Shown one piece after another: positions 37,001 through 44,900 of a stretch of 64,000 nt of DNA. The stretch's first letter is position 1. Every line of letters starts with the position of its first letter. A program made the translations under genes and the position numbers. The stretch spans positions 20,958,501-21,022,500 of the forward strand of contig NC_059504.1 in NCBI RefSeq assembly GCF_914767665.1, read 5' to 3'. The DNA is from Harmonia axyridis. Lineage: Eukaryota; Arthropoda; Insecta; Coleoptera; Coccinellidae. Below the pieces are notes generated by a model. The model made no database searches, was not told the origin of the DNA, and saw only the letters and a program-made list of their open reading frames with translations.

Positions 37001-38100
37001 CTTCGGAGCTCATTTCACCACGTTTGAACTACCATACCAATCAATGATGGTTGATTTTCCTGGTGCAGATCCCGGAAACTTCATCAAGCCAAGATTTTGC
37101 TTGAACTGTATTTTTTCCCTTCAAAAAGCAATATTTCATCAGCACACGAATTTTTTTTTCCATCTTTTTCCAAATAACAAAAGTAGCTACACCCACAATG
37201 CAATATCTCACAAACCAATGGTCGGAGTGCTGTCAAATTTTGACAACTTTTCAATCGGACGAATACATTCACAACTTTAAAAATTCAGTTTAATTCAATA
37301 TTATCATAGCGAACCTATATTAATTTTTTATAAAATGTTATGGAAAAACTGTCGAACTTCAAATGTGAATGAAATGAAAGAAAATTGTGAAAATTCCAAA
37401 AAATTTTCGACAAAGCGAAAACAGTAGTTGGAAGAATACCAAAATTTTGTGAAATGGATAGCAAAAAACTGTGTGGAATGTATTAATGAATAAATCAGAG
37501 AGTGATGCGTAGCACACGACGCCATTTCGGGCAAGCACAAAGTCACTTCACACTCCCCTGTCAATACCGACGATACCTCGGAGGAGGATGTTCTCCGGGA
37601 AAGAGAGGGAGAGAAGAAGCGAGTTGTGAGGGAGGAAGAGCAAGGCTTAGCGTTGTTAGGTACCCTACACTGTAAATATACTGCTCCGAACATCAACAAT
37701 TCTTCTGACAGAAGCCAAACAAATAACAAATTAGCATGACGACATAAGATCATTTTTAACCCAATAAATCAAATAAACTTTTTGTCAGCTGTCACAAAAT
37801 CTTAACAACCTAAGAAATAGATATATATGTATCTCATTATTTTTCCTTCAACGTAGAGTATAATGTGGAGTAACATTTGTTTTTTTTTTTCAGGAAATTC
37901 TGGTCACTCACCCTTTCACAAGGATATCGAATTGGTCTTCAGGAAACACCTATTTCCACATGACGATAGGCAATCTAGTGAGAGGGTCGAAGCTGCTCTG
38001 CGAAACTTCGTTAGGTTATAAGATGGACGACTTGTTAACCTCGTATATCTCTCTGATGCTGACCAATATGAACAAACAGCGTAGCATCCGAGTCAAATAA
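3856..38100 (+). CDS. Myo7a (ck): Myosin VIIa (crinkled-type unconventional myosin), 11 exons, 5'-partial
   Basis: This is an actin-based motor of the MyTH4-FERM class, which organises actin bundles such as bristles, hairs and mechanosensory structures. Exons: 3856-4051, 6424-6491, 7088-7651, 9769-11240, 13157-13695, 16830-17047, 18013-19855, 22296-22725, 26204-26890, 28602-28869, 37894-38100. Every junction is GT-AG and the phase is kept throughout, giving 2163 codons. Insect and human orthologues begin with about six more residues, so the initiator exon lies left of the window or was missed. Visible in order: motor with P-loop GESGAGKT, switch I NSSRFGKY and switch II DIFGFE; IQ motifs; a charged helix; MyTH4-FERM; SH3; a second MyTH4-FERM ending near MLTNMNKQRSIRVK. 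A polyadenylation signal AATAAA is at 38315. All key motor residues are intact. Introns hold hAT, mariner, LINE and foldback elements. Identification rests on family recall, not a database search. Confidence 0.97.
4600..5280 (+). pseudogene. Degraded mariner transposase relic
   Basis: Broken frames retain mariner-like segments: a stretch like TFVQEEVLEQRLATSYQKQQ, the C-terminal catalytic block NPAYSPDLTPSDY, then LFADLKRK and VEAYFEIKDES. Stops and frameshifts interrupt it throughout. Related relics are at 12720-13080 and, inverted, at 17270-17645. It is non-functional. Confidence 0.7.
5310..5890 (-). pseudogene. LINE reverse-transcriptase fragment
   Basis: On the minus strand, broken frames read QQGDSLRPLFSVLIDELIKQ, a YADDVLLIAN-type catalytic box region, and later IIQQEIKFRYLDVEISGY and EIKEQAMRAA, in the order expected for a non-LTR reverse transcriptase palm and thumb. 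Several stops and frameshifts make it a dead fragment. Confidence 0.75.
6424..6491 (+). CDS. Myo7a exon (motor, 68 nt)
   Basis: This small exon encodes DLRGEAGILRNLLIRYGENL and completes the split glycine codon. It is flanked by CTACAG and GTGAGT. Relative to fly and human, where the segment reads GDL-x-EAGILRN, it is one residue longer (R-G in place of one residue). Confidence 0.9.
7088..7651 (+). CDS. Myo7a exon (motor: P-loop and switch I)
   Basis: The exon encodes TYTGSIL through YRYLTG. It contains the ATP-binding P-loop GESGAGKT and switch I NSSRFGKY, both intact. It is noticeably richer in GC than the surrounding introns. Acceptor CTCCAG, donor GTGAGT, phase 0 at both ends. Confidence 0.95.
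8512..8974. mobile_element. hAT-like element with CAGTGGTTCCCAAA ends
   Basis: The 14-bp ends CAGTGGTTCCCAAA and TTTGGGAATCACTG are inverted with one mismatch, a terminus typical of hAT elements. The flanks GATTAGAA (8504-8511) and GGTTAGAT (8975-8982) agree at 6 of 8 positions. Two adjacent perfect hairpins (8568-8603 and 8604-8633) lie in its left part. No transposase is present. Confidence 0.65.
9769..11240 (+). CDS. Myo7a exon (rest of motor, converter, first IQ motifs)
   Basis: The exon covers the rest of the motor: switch II DIFGFE, the actin-binding region (CQPFFIRCIKPNE), the relay/converter and the first IQ motifs (RKILILQRSIRGWVYRRR). It ends at TGG AAA GG before GTATGT and joins a T-starting exon that completes glycine. 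Confidence 0.96.
12720..13080 (+). pseudogene. Diverged mariner remnant
   Basis: Nucleotide similarity with the relics at 4600-5280 and 17270-17645 centres on TTTGAAAAATGGATAAAAC and the preceding ATATTGAATG block. No usable reading frame remains. It sits just upstream of the exon at 13157. Confidence 0.45.
13157..13695 (+). CDS. Myo7a exon (remaining IQ motifs and charged helix)
   Basis: IQ motifs continue (VGYMRFQALIRARVLSHRF, then IKIQSHVRRMIAQRRFRKIK). They are followed by a long Glu/Lys/Arg-rich stretch typical of the single alpha-helix/coiled region of class VII myosins, and then FDFLPDSSS. It ends at a GTGAGT donor after one base of a glycine codon. Confidence 0.95.
14444..16644. mobile_element. 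Foldback element of the GTTTGCGGGCC family, with internal insertion
   Basis: TA flanks the ends CATGGTGTTTTC and the inverse of CACCCTG. The arms (14444-14800; 15890-16644) are reverse complements. Shared blocks include the AAAGCGTTTGCGGGCCCATG region and a TTTTTTGGGGTG block. The right arm contains two tandem diverged copies of the inner segment. A related 701-bp copy lies at 52801-53501. The central 0.8 kb is unrelated sequence (see 14850-15650). Confidence 0.75.
14850..15650. other. Unclassified ~0.8-kb insertion, possibly a solo LTR
   Basis: This segment interrupts the foldback element above. It begins near TGTTGGATTTGTAATAATTA, is richer in G/C than its surroundings, and has many CGTCTT motifs. 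An opening TGTTGGA would suit a copia-type LTR, but no matching terminal CA or target duplication was found, so the class is open. Confidence 0.35.
16830..17047 (+). CDS. Myo7a exon (post-helix linker and start of MyTH4-1)
   Basis: The exon encodes GRETSVFNDLP, an acidic linker (DDEEDLSEFKFQKFAATYF) and LPLHTQGDQL, which leads into the first MyTH4 domain. It is bounded by TTACAG and GTAAGT. The flanking introns contain foldback and mariner relics. Confidence 0.95.
17147..17170. repeat. (AAT)n tract at a retroelement-like junction
   Basis: An AATAATAATAATTTTATTGA tract resembles the microsatellite-like 3' tails of insect non-LTR elements. The flanking body is not recognised. Confidence 0.3.
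17270..17645 (-). pseudogene. Inverted mariner remnant
   Basis: Read on the minus strand, it starts near TTGGGCCTGGCTCACAAATG and contains the GAAAAATGGATAAAAC block. It ends with a transposase C-terminal-like stretch (KADESFNRK) and GGTTAGGCCTGGCAC, also seen at the 3' end of the relic at 4600-5280. The middle of the transposase has been lost. Confidence 0.6.
18013..19855 (+). CDS. Myo7a exon (MyTH4-1, FERM-1, SH3; 1.8 kb)
   Basis: This is the largest exon. It encodes AAQALWITILRF (MyTH4), the RPTSNLEKLHFVIGHGILR block, FERM lobes (ITFMDGNTKTLLADSATT onward) and an SH3 domain (FVIALQDYRAPGEG to VYVLP). In the fly protein the same order is found. The donor GTAAGT follows one base of a glycine codon. 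Confidence 0.96.
20658..22204. mobile_element. Composite foldback element with repeated CAGGGTGAT modules
   Basis: A 1.55-kb inverted-repeat element is flanked by TA (20656-20657, 22205-22206). Its ends carry the 20-mer GAGAATGCGACAAACGAATA and its inverse. Inside are at least eight further CAGGGTGAT or ATCACCCTG modules (for example near 20766, 20955, 21047, 21725, 21826, 22018, 22120), with copies of the AATAAACATTCCCTTATG block. This suggests serial nesting or duplication of smaller inverted-repeat elements. No transposase was seen. Confidence 0.75.
22296..22725 (+). CDS. Myo7a exon (linker and MyTH4-2, first part)
   Basis: The exon begins GAEHGRYLSRQYSMNG (a variable linker) and then RPHTLAEYSIDHFRPPMKRT, the start of the second MyTH4 domain, up to KQLTENRNR. 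The acceptor TTTCTAG lies about 90 bp after the end of the foldback element at 20658-22204. Confidence 0.95.
22912..23818. mobile_element. Inverted pair of SWIM-finger transposon fragments around a LINE fragment
   Basis: Arms of about 150 bp (22912-23068 and 23667-23818) are reverse complements. Each encodes, outward from the centre, a broken peptide containing DEDEIEDP followed by a zinc-finger-like TCKTGARTLGSCVHIASIL (stops present). This resembles SWIM-type Cys/His motifs found in some eukaryotic transposases. The loop is occupied by a LINE fragment. Class assignment is tentative. Confidence 0.5.
23270..23645 (-). pseudogene. LINE (Jockey/R1-type) ORF2 C-terminal fragment
   Basis: On the minus strand the frame reads LTGFLTGHCHLRKRLMRMGL followed by CRFCGEEEETPDHLVTEC, the RNase H-distal Cys/His knuckle conserved in Jockey- and R1-like LINE ORF2 proteins. 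Stop codons follow. Only this end is present. Confidence 0.75.
24585..24730. repeat. Minisatellite, ~20-bp units
   Basis: Alternating ATTCAGTGATTATTCAATG units are repeated about seven times inside the left end of the hAT-like element. Confidence 0.85.
25860..26060. repeat. Minisatellite, ~67-bp units
   Basis: Nearly identical units beginning with GATTATTCATGAATAGAAAA and ending ACTATTCAGTGAATA are repeated almost three times inside the right end of the hAT-like element. Confidence 0.85.
26204..26890 (+). CDS. Myo7a exon (MyTH4-2 end and FERM-2)
   Basis: The exon encodes LSEERGWELMWLAAGL and the FERM-2 block (HQVEVEAIQHKTTQIFHKV through KQELQAIP). The acceptor CTTCCAG is only 56 bp downstream of the end of the hAT-like element at 24460-26147, so very little ancestral intron remains on this side. 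Antisense open frames here are codon-bias shadows. Confidence 0.96.
27028..27352. repeat. Single arm of a TTGGGTGTCCCA foldback family
   Basis: The sequence from TTGGGTGTCCCAATTT to about 27352 matches the left arm and inner segment of the complete element at 42582-43404 (for example TAACTTCTT-ATTACTGGTGCTAT and TTTTAGATGTA-ACCATA). The right arm is absent. A cecropia-type mariner lies immediately downstream. Confidence 0.65.
27369..28512 (+). pseudogene. Cecropia-type mariner transposon with broken transposase
   Basis: The element is flanked by TA (27367-27368, 28513-28514), with inverted ends CAACTTTGCTACCGC and its near-inverse GGAAGCAAAGTTG. The transposase starts MSDYGPNSRHLREVLIFCF, keeps the helix-turn-helix part (EWFQRFENGGFDVEDQHGG) and the first catalytic block (VTGDEKWVHYD), and then loses roughly 20 codons before VMLSVWQDQLGVVYYDL. 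At least two frameshifts and stops follow. The final block survives only in pieces. It is inactive. It was assigned to mariner by these motifs. Confidence 0.85.
28602..28869 (+). CDS. Myo7a exon (FERM-2, middle)
   Basis: The exon encodes QMLRELIPNDLVKVQSSNDW to VSLIHPHTK and sits between a long polypyrimidine acceptor and GTAGGT. A cecropia-type mariner relic ends about 90 bp upstream and a deleted DDE element starts about 70 bp downstream. Confidence 0.95.
28937..29478 (+). pseudogene. Internally deleted Tc1/mariner-superfamily element
   Basis: The ends AGGGTGTTTTTTTT and its inverse AAAAAAAACACCCT bound a 0.54-kb element. It keeps the first residues of a transposase (MYRLTAEQRLQIVQFHFENN) fused by a deletion, out of frame, to its catalytic middle (FSDEAHFWLNGYVNKQNCRI, ELWFQKDGATC). 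It stops shortly after the second catalytic aspartate region. It is non-functional. Confidence 0.8.
29479..30359. other. Intron sequence without recognisable features
   Basis: AT-rich Myo7a intron between a deleted DDE element and a LINE fragment. The short ORF at 29953-30138 has no family resemblance. Confidence 0.5.
30360..30655 (-). pseudogene. LINE reverse-transcriptase C-terminal fragment
   Basis: An open minus-strand frame contains VFNSLILPVLTYRLERITLT, AQRAILRLMLGISLRNEYI-like sequence (TTQRAILRLMLGISLRNEYI) and KWTWAVYIARQDDTRLTR. This arrangement is common at the C-terminus of insect endonuclease/reverse-transcriptase LINEs. Both ends are truncated. Confidence 0.8.
31547..32832. mobile_element. 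CAGGGTGGCC foldback element
   Basis: A 1286-bp element is flanked by TA (31545-31546 and 32833-32834). The arms of about 420 bp (31547-31965 and 32400-32832) are highly similar reverse complements, so translated ORFs in the two arms are near-identical mirror copies with no known family. The ends are CAGGGTGGCCCCTTTTTTAA and the inverse of CTGAGTGGCCACTTTTTTAA. Confidence 0.8.
33537..34038 (+). pseudogene. LINE reverse-transcriptase fragment
   Basis: Plus-strand frames contain NDNKYLGMIIDKHLNFNEQI, then after a stop RICKSIIRPTMTCDSENV, matching the thumb region layout of LINE reverse transcriptases (YLG-hydrophobic box and RP-x-x-TY-like box). A Tc1-like element begins directly after it. Confidence 0.6.
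34039..34876 (-). pseudogene. Tc1-like transposon relic with nested insertion
   Basis: The inverted ends CTGACAAAGAAACTGCAACA and TGTTGCAGTTTCTTTGTCAG are perfect over 20 bp. TA precedes the left end; TT follows the right one. The minus strand retains fragments of a Tc1-type transposase (RRKRVRRRRGEK; AALRDEVQVAWDTIPQEEID; IVSMPRRVGKCID). A piece of about 120 bp with a trinucleotide tail interrupts it at about 34419-34540. Confidence 0.75.
34419..34540 (-). repeat. Short retroelement-like insertion with (ATT)n tail
   Basis: A tract of ATAATAATAATAATAATGAC and AT-rich sequence interrupts the Tc1-like transposase relic. On the minus strand this is a body ending in repeated ATT, like the 3' tail of a SINE or truncated LINE. 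Confidence 0.4.
34877..36085. other. Intron sequence, A-rich, unclassified
   Basis: The strand is unusually purine-rich at 34920-35060 and may continue the LINE fragment that the Tc1-like element interrupts. No motif is clear enough to assert this. Confidence 0.35.
36086..37290 (-). pseudogene. Irritans-type mariner transposase, frameshifted
   Basis: On the minus strand, segments occur in mariner order: a helix-turn-helix part (GERSGRP-like region, frameshifted), LNDRKVKLIEIADIAKISSE, RRYVTMDKTWLHHFTPEFNR with the first catalytic Asp, VFWDAQGILFNYYLQKV and DPPYSPDLAPSYFSLFSDLK. At least three frame changes separate them. The plus-strand left end CGATTAAAAAGTCCCCGATC looks like a mariner terminus, but the other terminus was not found. 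Confidence 0.8.
37894..38100 (+). CDS. Myo7a terminal exon (FERM-2 C-terminus)
   Basis: After a T-rich tract and CAG, the exon reads EILVTHPFTRISNWSSGNTY to the stop TAA at 38098. It is separated from the previous exon by a 9-kb intron, the largest in the gene, filled with transposon and LINE debris. The polyadenylation signal AATAAA is at 38315-38320. Confidence 0.96.
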   Translation, partial: EILVTHPFTRISNWSSGNTYFHMTIGNLVRGSKLLCETSLGYKMDDLLTSYISLMLTNMNKQRSIRVK

Positions 38101-38314
38101 TAAGTACCTATATTTTTTAGTCGATATTTTTCCACTCAACACTGCAATACTACAAGTGAAATTAGGTTCTTCGAGAAGTAAAGGGCTTTCTCCGTCCATT
38201 GTTATAGTCAATTATTACAGTTAGTTTTATATTGGTTAGGAATTAAATACTCACGAATTTCTATCTGTATATGAAGATTGATAAAAACATATTTATTTGA
38301 AGATGTATATTTGA

Positions 38315-38320
38315 AATAAA
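38315..38320 (+). terminator. Myo7a polyadenylation signal
   Basis: A canonical AATAAA lies 215 bp after the Myo7a stop codon, giving a short 3' UTR in AT-rich sequence. Confidence 0.6.
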
Positions 38321-40951
38321 TTTATGATTAAAATTGGTTCTATTCTATTTCCGTTTAACCTTTTTCGAGTATTATTCTATTTGATTGGCGGAATGTTCGT
38401 AATGAACTAGCATTTCTTAATTTATATGGATTTTTTCTTCATCCCAACTATTTTAGACTTCTGTGAGTCCAAACAGAAGCTTAGAGATTGTACGAGTTAG
38501 GAGAACCGACTATGTTCTATATCCCATCAGCACTGTTTTTAATCACACAAAAATTAAAAACTGCTGTGCATTATTTTCCTTTCGATATGAATATGTTAAA
38601 TAATTCGAGGAAATGAAATCTATTGGACAAAACTCTTACACTTCTTCTTGGAATCAGAAAAAAAAAATTATATTCAAGAAGTTTTAGGAGACTGGTGCGA
38701 AGACTTCTTATTCAAAAATAAAATAATCATATAAAAAAGCTGATCTAAACCACAACATGTTTGGTCAAATGAAAAGACGCCTATGCGAAAATTACCTTTT
38801 AACTAAATAGCAAATATTTAACAGATTAGATCATTCTTTGCAATTGGCCTATTTATGAAGTGAAAAATGTCGGTATTAGGGTATTACATATTTTGTTAAA
38901 AGTGCAATAAAATCTACCTCCATCGAACAAATTTTTGAAGCTTATTTACACTTTCATTCTACGAGATGAAGGATTCAAATTGAACTACATAAAAATTCCA
39001 AAACTGATGTCAATTAAAAATAGAGCACCAGAATATTTCCATACACTTTATTCAACAATAGTTTATGTCTAATTATCAATCTCCTGCGTTGTATCCTACT
39101 TTATCCCTCCAGCTTTCTAAATTAACAATCAATGCAAATGCCAACAGAATCCATCTAAAAAAATTACATACTCTATTCGCCATGAATAGAGCTCTCTGAG
39201 AACGGGAGCAATAGTTATTATGACAATTTAAAGTTCTACTCATTGTCTCTTCAAATTCCCACATTCAAATTTAATAGTTTTGTTTTCGAATCAAGATATC
39301 ACAGTTTTCTCACAATTCATCTTGTGGGAACTTCCTTGAAAGTGTGTTTAAGTGTATGGGAAAATGCACAACTTCCTCATTTTTATTCATAATGCAGAAC
39401 AGGAACGAGGAAAAAATAACAAGTTATTCATTCAAATATTGAAATGAAATGTCTTTGGAAGAATCACCTTCTGGGTTTTTGATATATTGGGTCTAAATAA
39501 ATAATTATTTTTCTATTACTAAATATTTTAATCTGTTTTTCTATAAAATATGCAGCATACTGTACAGATATTTATTTAATCAATTCAAGAATTATATTCT
39601 CTTTGAAACTTTGTACAAAATTTTTATCTAATTCTAATATTCGATGTATTCTAAAACAATGTGAGAAAATAACGATAAAATCTATAATTTTATAAATAAT
39701 TGTTTATCGTTACTTTCATTTAGATTCGAGAGGATTAAAAAATAAATGAGCAATCAGTTGTTAGCTGTATTCTTTACCCTAAGTGAATGCTTTGGTCTTT
39801 ATTATTATATTAAATAGAAATTCGGGATGTCTTCTCAAAAAGTAAAATAACAGTCATCATAATTTACAAAAAGAGAGCAAATAGTTTTTTTTTCCCGATT
39901 CAAATCTATCACATTCATTTCCAATGTGTAGTTTGTTCCCTTGTTGATCATTGGAGTATTTTGAGGAGACACAGTCGTCTTGTATTAAAATTATTCTAAT
40001 TGTCTCAAGTGGAGAGCTTTTTAGTATTTGCACACAATCAAAAAAAATATCACAACAAAACCAAACAGATCAAAAAATCTGAAAATCACGATTTAAAACT
40101 AATTGAACTTTCAAATGATAAATTTCCAAATTCTTATTTACTGCAAATAAGACTTTGAGAACCTGAATTATGTCAATAAAAAAATCTATGATTCCAGGTA
40201 TAATATAACTGCTCATCATAATATAATGAATGTTTTTGAATGCAAAATACATCAATTAACCATAATGATAGCTAATAAGAATAATAACAGAGATTGAATC
40301 AAGAACAACATGCATGTCACATAATTAAGAAATGACATGATGCAAGAAATCATTACAGGAAATTTGTCAGGATAATTCAAAAATATCCAAATCCGTCTAC
40401 AAAAATGAGGAAATTAAATTTGAAAGTTCATAATACGTTATATCTTTTCCAATGAAAAATTCATTTAATTCTTTTTTTTACAAATGGAGTTAAACATTAT
40501 TGGACAGTTGAAAACAAAAAGAAAGGAGTTGATAGGAAACCTGAATTCCCATGATCGAAAGTTAAACAACCACAAAACCCATTTTATATGAACAAACAAT
40601 AAATAATTTTCAAAAAATACTGATAACAAGAAAATAAATTATAAACAAAAATGAGTATGAGTTTTGAAGTGCCAAAATTCGTTGTCAAGATATTCTTTAA
40701 AATTCATCAGACCATCAAATCCTATATGTTACCTTCGTTAAGGAATTCATTTCTGACAAAAGTACATATTCATTCAATACCTTATTCAAATTTACACTGA
40801 ATTCTGTTTTATTTTTGAAGAATCTACCAAAACAAGAGAAGCAGGTCATTGAATAATTTGGAATAAGAAGTAAAGGGCAGTCAGAATTTTTGAAGATAAT
40901 CCATTTTTGCTTTATGTATAAATCAAATGAATCCTATAAAAATTAATTATA
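38321..40951. other. Intergenic AT-rich region between Myo7a and Su(H)
   Basis: Short homopolymer runs and scattered ORFs under 70 codons only. No transposon ends or conserved coding signal were seen. Confidence 0.5.
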
Positions 40952-41563
40952 CAGGGTGTTTCCTAAACATGCGGCAAAAATTCAGGGGGTTGTTCCTTGG
41001 ACTATTTTAAGCATGTTTTGTCCTTGGATGATTTTTGAAAAACCTCTTTGTTTCGAAGATACAGGGCGAACAACATTTTTCATATTTTTAAAATTAATAA
41101 TAGTTTAAATAAAAATGCGTACCGCACTGTGTTTACTAAGTAGGTACAATTTATTTTTAAATTTGTTTAACAACATTCCAATTACTAAAAACGGCCAGTT
41201 TTTTGACTAAAAATTGATAAGTGCAGATGGTAAAGGAATACAGATTAAACACGGTTTTCATTTGAATTCTGGGTGTAACTTAATAAGAAATGATCCTGGT
41301 GTTTTTGAAAGGGTTCGGCAGTCAATGAGGAGAAGATTGGATGCTTGTATGCTGGCTAGAGGTGGTCATTTTCAACAGTTTTTGTAGGTTGAGTTGAATT
41401 TTCATGTAATTTTTCATAATAAAATGTTATTATCTGAAATTTTGTTTCCCCTATATCTTCGAAACAAATAGGTTTTTCAAAAATCATCAAAGGACAAAAT
41501 ATTCTTAGAATAGTCCAAGGAACAACCCCCTGAATTTTTGCCGCATGTTTAGGAAACACCCTG
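40952..41563. mobile_element. CAGGGTGTTTCC foldback element, copy 2, with transposase remnant
   Basis: This 612-bp copy shares both arms with 2805-3432. Its centre (41265-41390) differs: it reads NDPGVFERVRQSMRRRLDAC and GGHFQQFL on the plus strand, the typical C-terminal tail of a Tc1/mariner-superfamily transposase. The left flank is TA; the right flank is altered. This links the foldback family to a coding ancestor. Confidence 0.8.
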
Positions 41564-41921
41564 ACAATGTGTGTTTGATGAGATGAAGAATTTAAAGTAT
41601 TAAATTTTTATGTCCTGACTATTGTAGGTTGGTAAGACCTCACAGAGCAAGTTGGGTGTGTGAGAAGTCTCTCTCAGTTCAATTTTAAAAAAAAAATACT
41701 ACTAACAAAACGTTTAGTCAAGAATTTTGAACAATTCTGGAAAAAAATACTGCTACAATAATTAGTAATAGTATTAAAAATTGCACCAATCTTTTGAGAG
41801 AGCTGACCACCCATAACCCCTCAAGGAAGCCAAAAAGCAAAACTACCAAGACAACAGGCACTTTTCTACTATTAGAAATAAACCTTTACCACGCAGTTTT
41901 CACCCTCAACACATACTTTTT

Positions 41922-44900
41922 TCAATGCATGTTCCCTGCATGTTGCTGACTCCAACTGTGTTCAGGATTTTGTTGCTGTATGGTCCCCGTCCTCATCACA
42001 TCGTCTGCTGGACCATAGTGAGGCCTTGGGCCAGGCTCAGGCGTGTAGGTAAAGGTTAAGCCTGTAGCATAAATAATACCATCAGATCTTACCAGAGAAA
42101 CAGGTACTTGGGTTGGTTGCCGCACCCACAGCCATTCTCCTCTAAATTGGGATATGTCAGGAACAACGCACAGCATGGATTCCTGAAGAATAAGATGATA
42201 TGATTGTTTTTATGTTTTTCACAACGACTCTCCTAGATTTAAAACATTTATACTAAAAATTAGAAAAAACAATTATTGAGTAACGGCAATTTTAAGTTCA
42301 GGGAGGAATATTCTTAATTTAATAAGTAATAAACTAATGATTTGTTCTTCGATTTTTTTATTATTTCCGATATTAAACCTTTACAATGGGGAGAATAAAA
42401 ATTAATAAAAGAAAAAACCGTGCGACTGCCATCAAGAGTTTTTTTCAGAAACTATCAAAGTTATTTGAATTAAATTCTTCACAAAAATCATGTCCTATAC
42501 CCTATTTATCCTCTTAGCTCTAGAGATCCATGAATTTTGAACATAAAAAACAAGGAATCAATTTTTGAAAAATCATATGTATCGTGTGTCCCAAATTTTT
42601 GTCTAGTGAGGGGATCTCAGAATCCCTTCGAGCTAGAAAAAGGTCGATTTTTTGGAGAATTTATTTGGTGAAAACCGCAACCTCATAAATTCAACTGTTT
42701 TCAAGCTAAAACGGAAAATTGGAAAATAGCGTGAGACGAAAAGTTGTTGGGCTCGATTTCTTGGAGAATTTATTTGGTGAAAACCGCAACCTCATAAATT
42801 CAACTGTTTTCAAGCTAAAACGGAAAATTGGAAAATGGCGTGAGACGAAAAGTTTTCATAACTTCTTTATTACTGGTGCTATCAACATGTAGAATCCATT
42901 GGTGTGATAATTTGTTTTTTATTGCAATTAGTTTTGAAATTTCATACGAACTTGTGTTTTTTTAGATGTAAACCATATGAATTTCTATAAAAAATGAAAA
43001 AATCTAACCATGTTAAATCCAGAAACCTTGGTGGCTAGCGAATATTTCATTTATCTGAAGTTCACAGATTACCAAAGATAGAAATTGGTTGATTTGCCGT
43101 GTGAAACTGAAACTTCTGATCATTTTTATAGTTTGATAAAAAATGTATATACCATCTTGTAAATTTTTGAAAAGGAAAAAATTAAGCGATTTCATTTGTC
43201 ATAGAAATTTATATGGTTTACATTTAATAAAACACAAGTTTATAATATAACTTCAAAACTAATTGCAATTAGAAACAAATGATGACACCAATGGATTCTA
43301 CTGAAAAGAGTGCTTGTAGAACACCAAATTAATTCTCCCAGAAATTGAGCTCGAAAATGTAGCATTTATTTTATTCTAGCTCAAAGAAATTATGAGACAC
43401 CCAATACAGAAATACTATGCAGAACTATGAAATTTCAAACATCTAATACCATGATTGTATCGATTTCAATTTTTTTTTTATATCTCTTATATGTTTGCAG
43501 TTATGAATTTTTCAAAAATCCCCAATGAATATGAACATCTCTTTTACACAAGTAGCTCCATGGTTAGAAGGCTCTTCCAGTACACAGGTTCAATTCCAAG
43601 AGGTTGAATCCCTGAATTTGTAATATTTAATAATAAACCATAGTATGAAATTTGCATTTTTTTTTGGTAAAGATTATGGAATTAGTTTTGTGAAGTAGTG
43701 ATACATAAGTATCATACAGTTCAATGACAATAACCAACTGAAATTTATAAAAAAACTATGTGAAGACTATAAATGAAAAGACTTGTCCTTTTCTGAACAG
43801 TAACAAGGAAATTCTAGCATGTCCAACATTTTCATCAATATGCATACAGATCTTTGCCTTCTTGAATAAATTACTTTTACATTTCGAATTTGTTTCAAAT
43901 GTCTATATTCACATACCTGACATCTATACATAGTTTCCGCTTCAACATCACCAAACCAAACTTGAAGGGAAGGAGAAAAATTATCTCCGGTCAACTCTAA
44001 CATAGCAACATCACCACCACCATTCAAATGAAGACTATGTACAATAGGGACGGGTGTTACAGGTGACCGGACAGGCCCCATTCCCTCGTAGAACTGATAT
44101 TCGGCCTTATCAGTAGAAATGATGGTCCAGCATGCCCCGTCATTTATCATTTCCTTATTGGCTTCCTTTGGGCATGGGGTAGCCTGAAACTGTATTATCC
44201 TTTCCTGAGATAAGCACAGGTACATTCGCTCTGTGTCCTTCATGTAGAAGGCACATTTGTGGAGTTGGGAAACAGGATCGTCAGCTTCAAGAAGAGCCTG
44301 CTGTTTATCCACCTGGAAATATAATTTTTTTTGTATAGTTACAATTGATATTCATCAATTCTATATCAGCCATGGATTATGAACAAATTATTAGTTTTAC
44401 TACAGTAGAATTGTTGCCAAGTGAAAATCAAAATTAACATTGTGAAAAGTGAACAAATTACAAGCAAATTTTATAAAAACTGTTTACAGGAAGAATGAAT
44501 TTATGCATGAAATATTTTATGATCTCATCAATTTTCCTACAATTATAAAGAGCTTATTGAAAAATTGTCCTAAGTTAATTAAACAAAAGTGTACGCAATT
44601 AAGTTCTTTCGCATACTAAATTCAAATTTTGATATTTTTGTTCATTGACATGGAAATATAGGTCCGTTAGTAAGTAGTAGTACTATTCCTTACCTTCCTG
44701 ATTATCAATCTGGGCAAAGCCATACCGGTGACTGAGCAAACTAATTTAACAGTGGACCCATAGTGTATGTACCCATCTCTCACTTGAAACTCCTCACTTT
44801 CCGACTCATTGTCATCAAGTAGATGTATCGTAAAAGCACCCCACTGAGTAGAACTGGCATGAAAATGTCCGTTTTCCACATGCAGATACCTTGTACTTAC

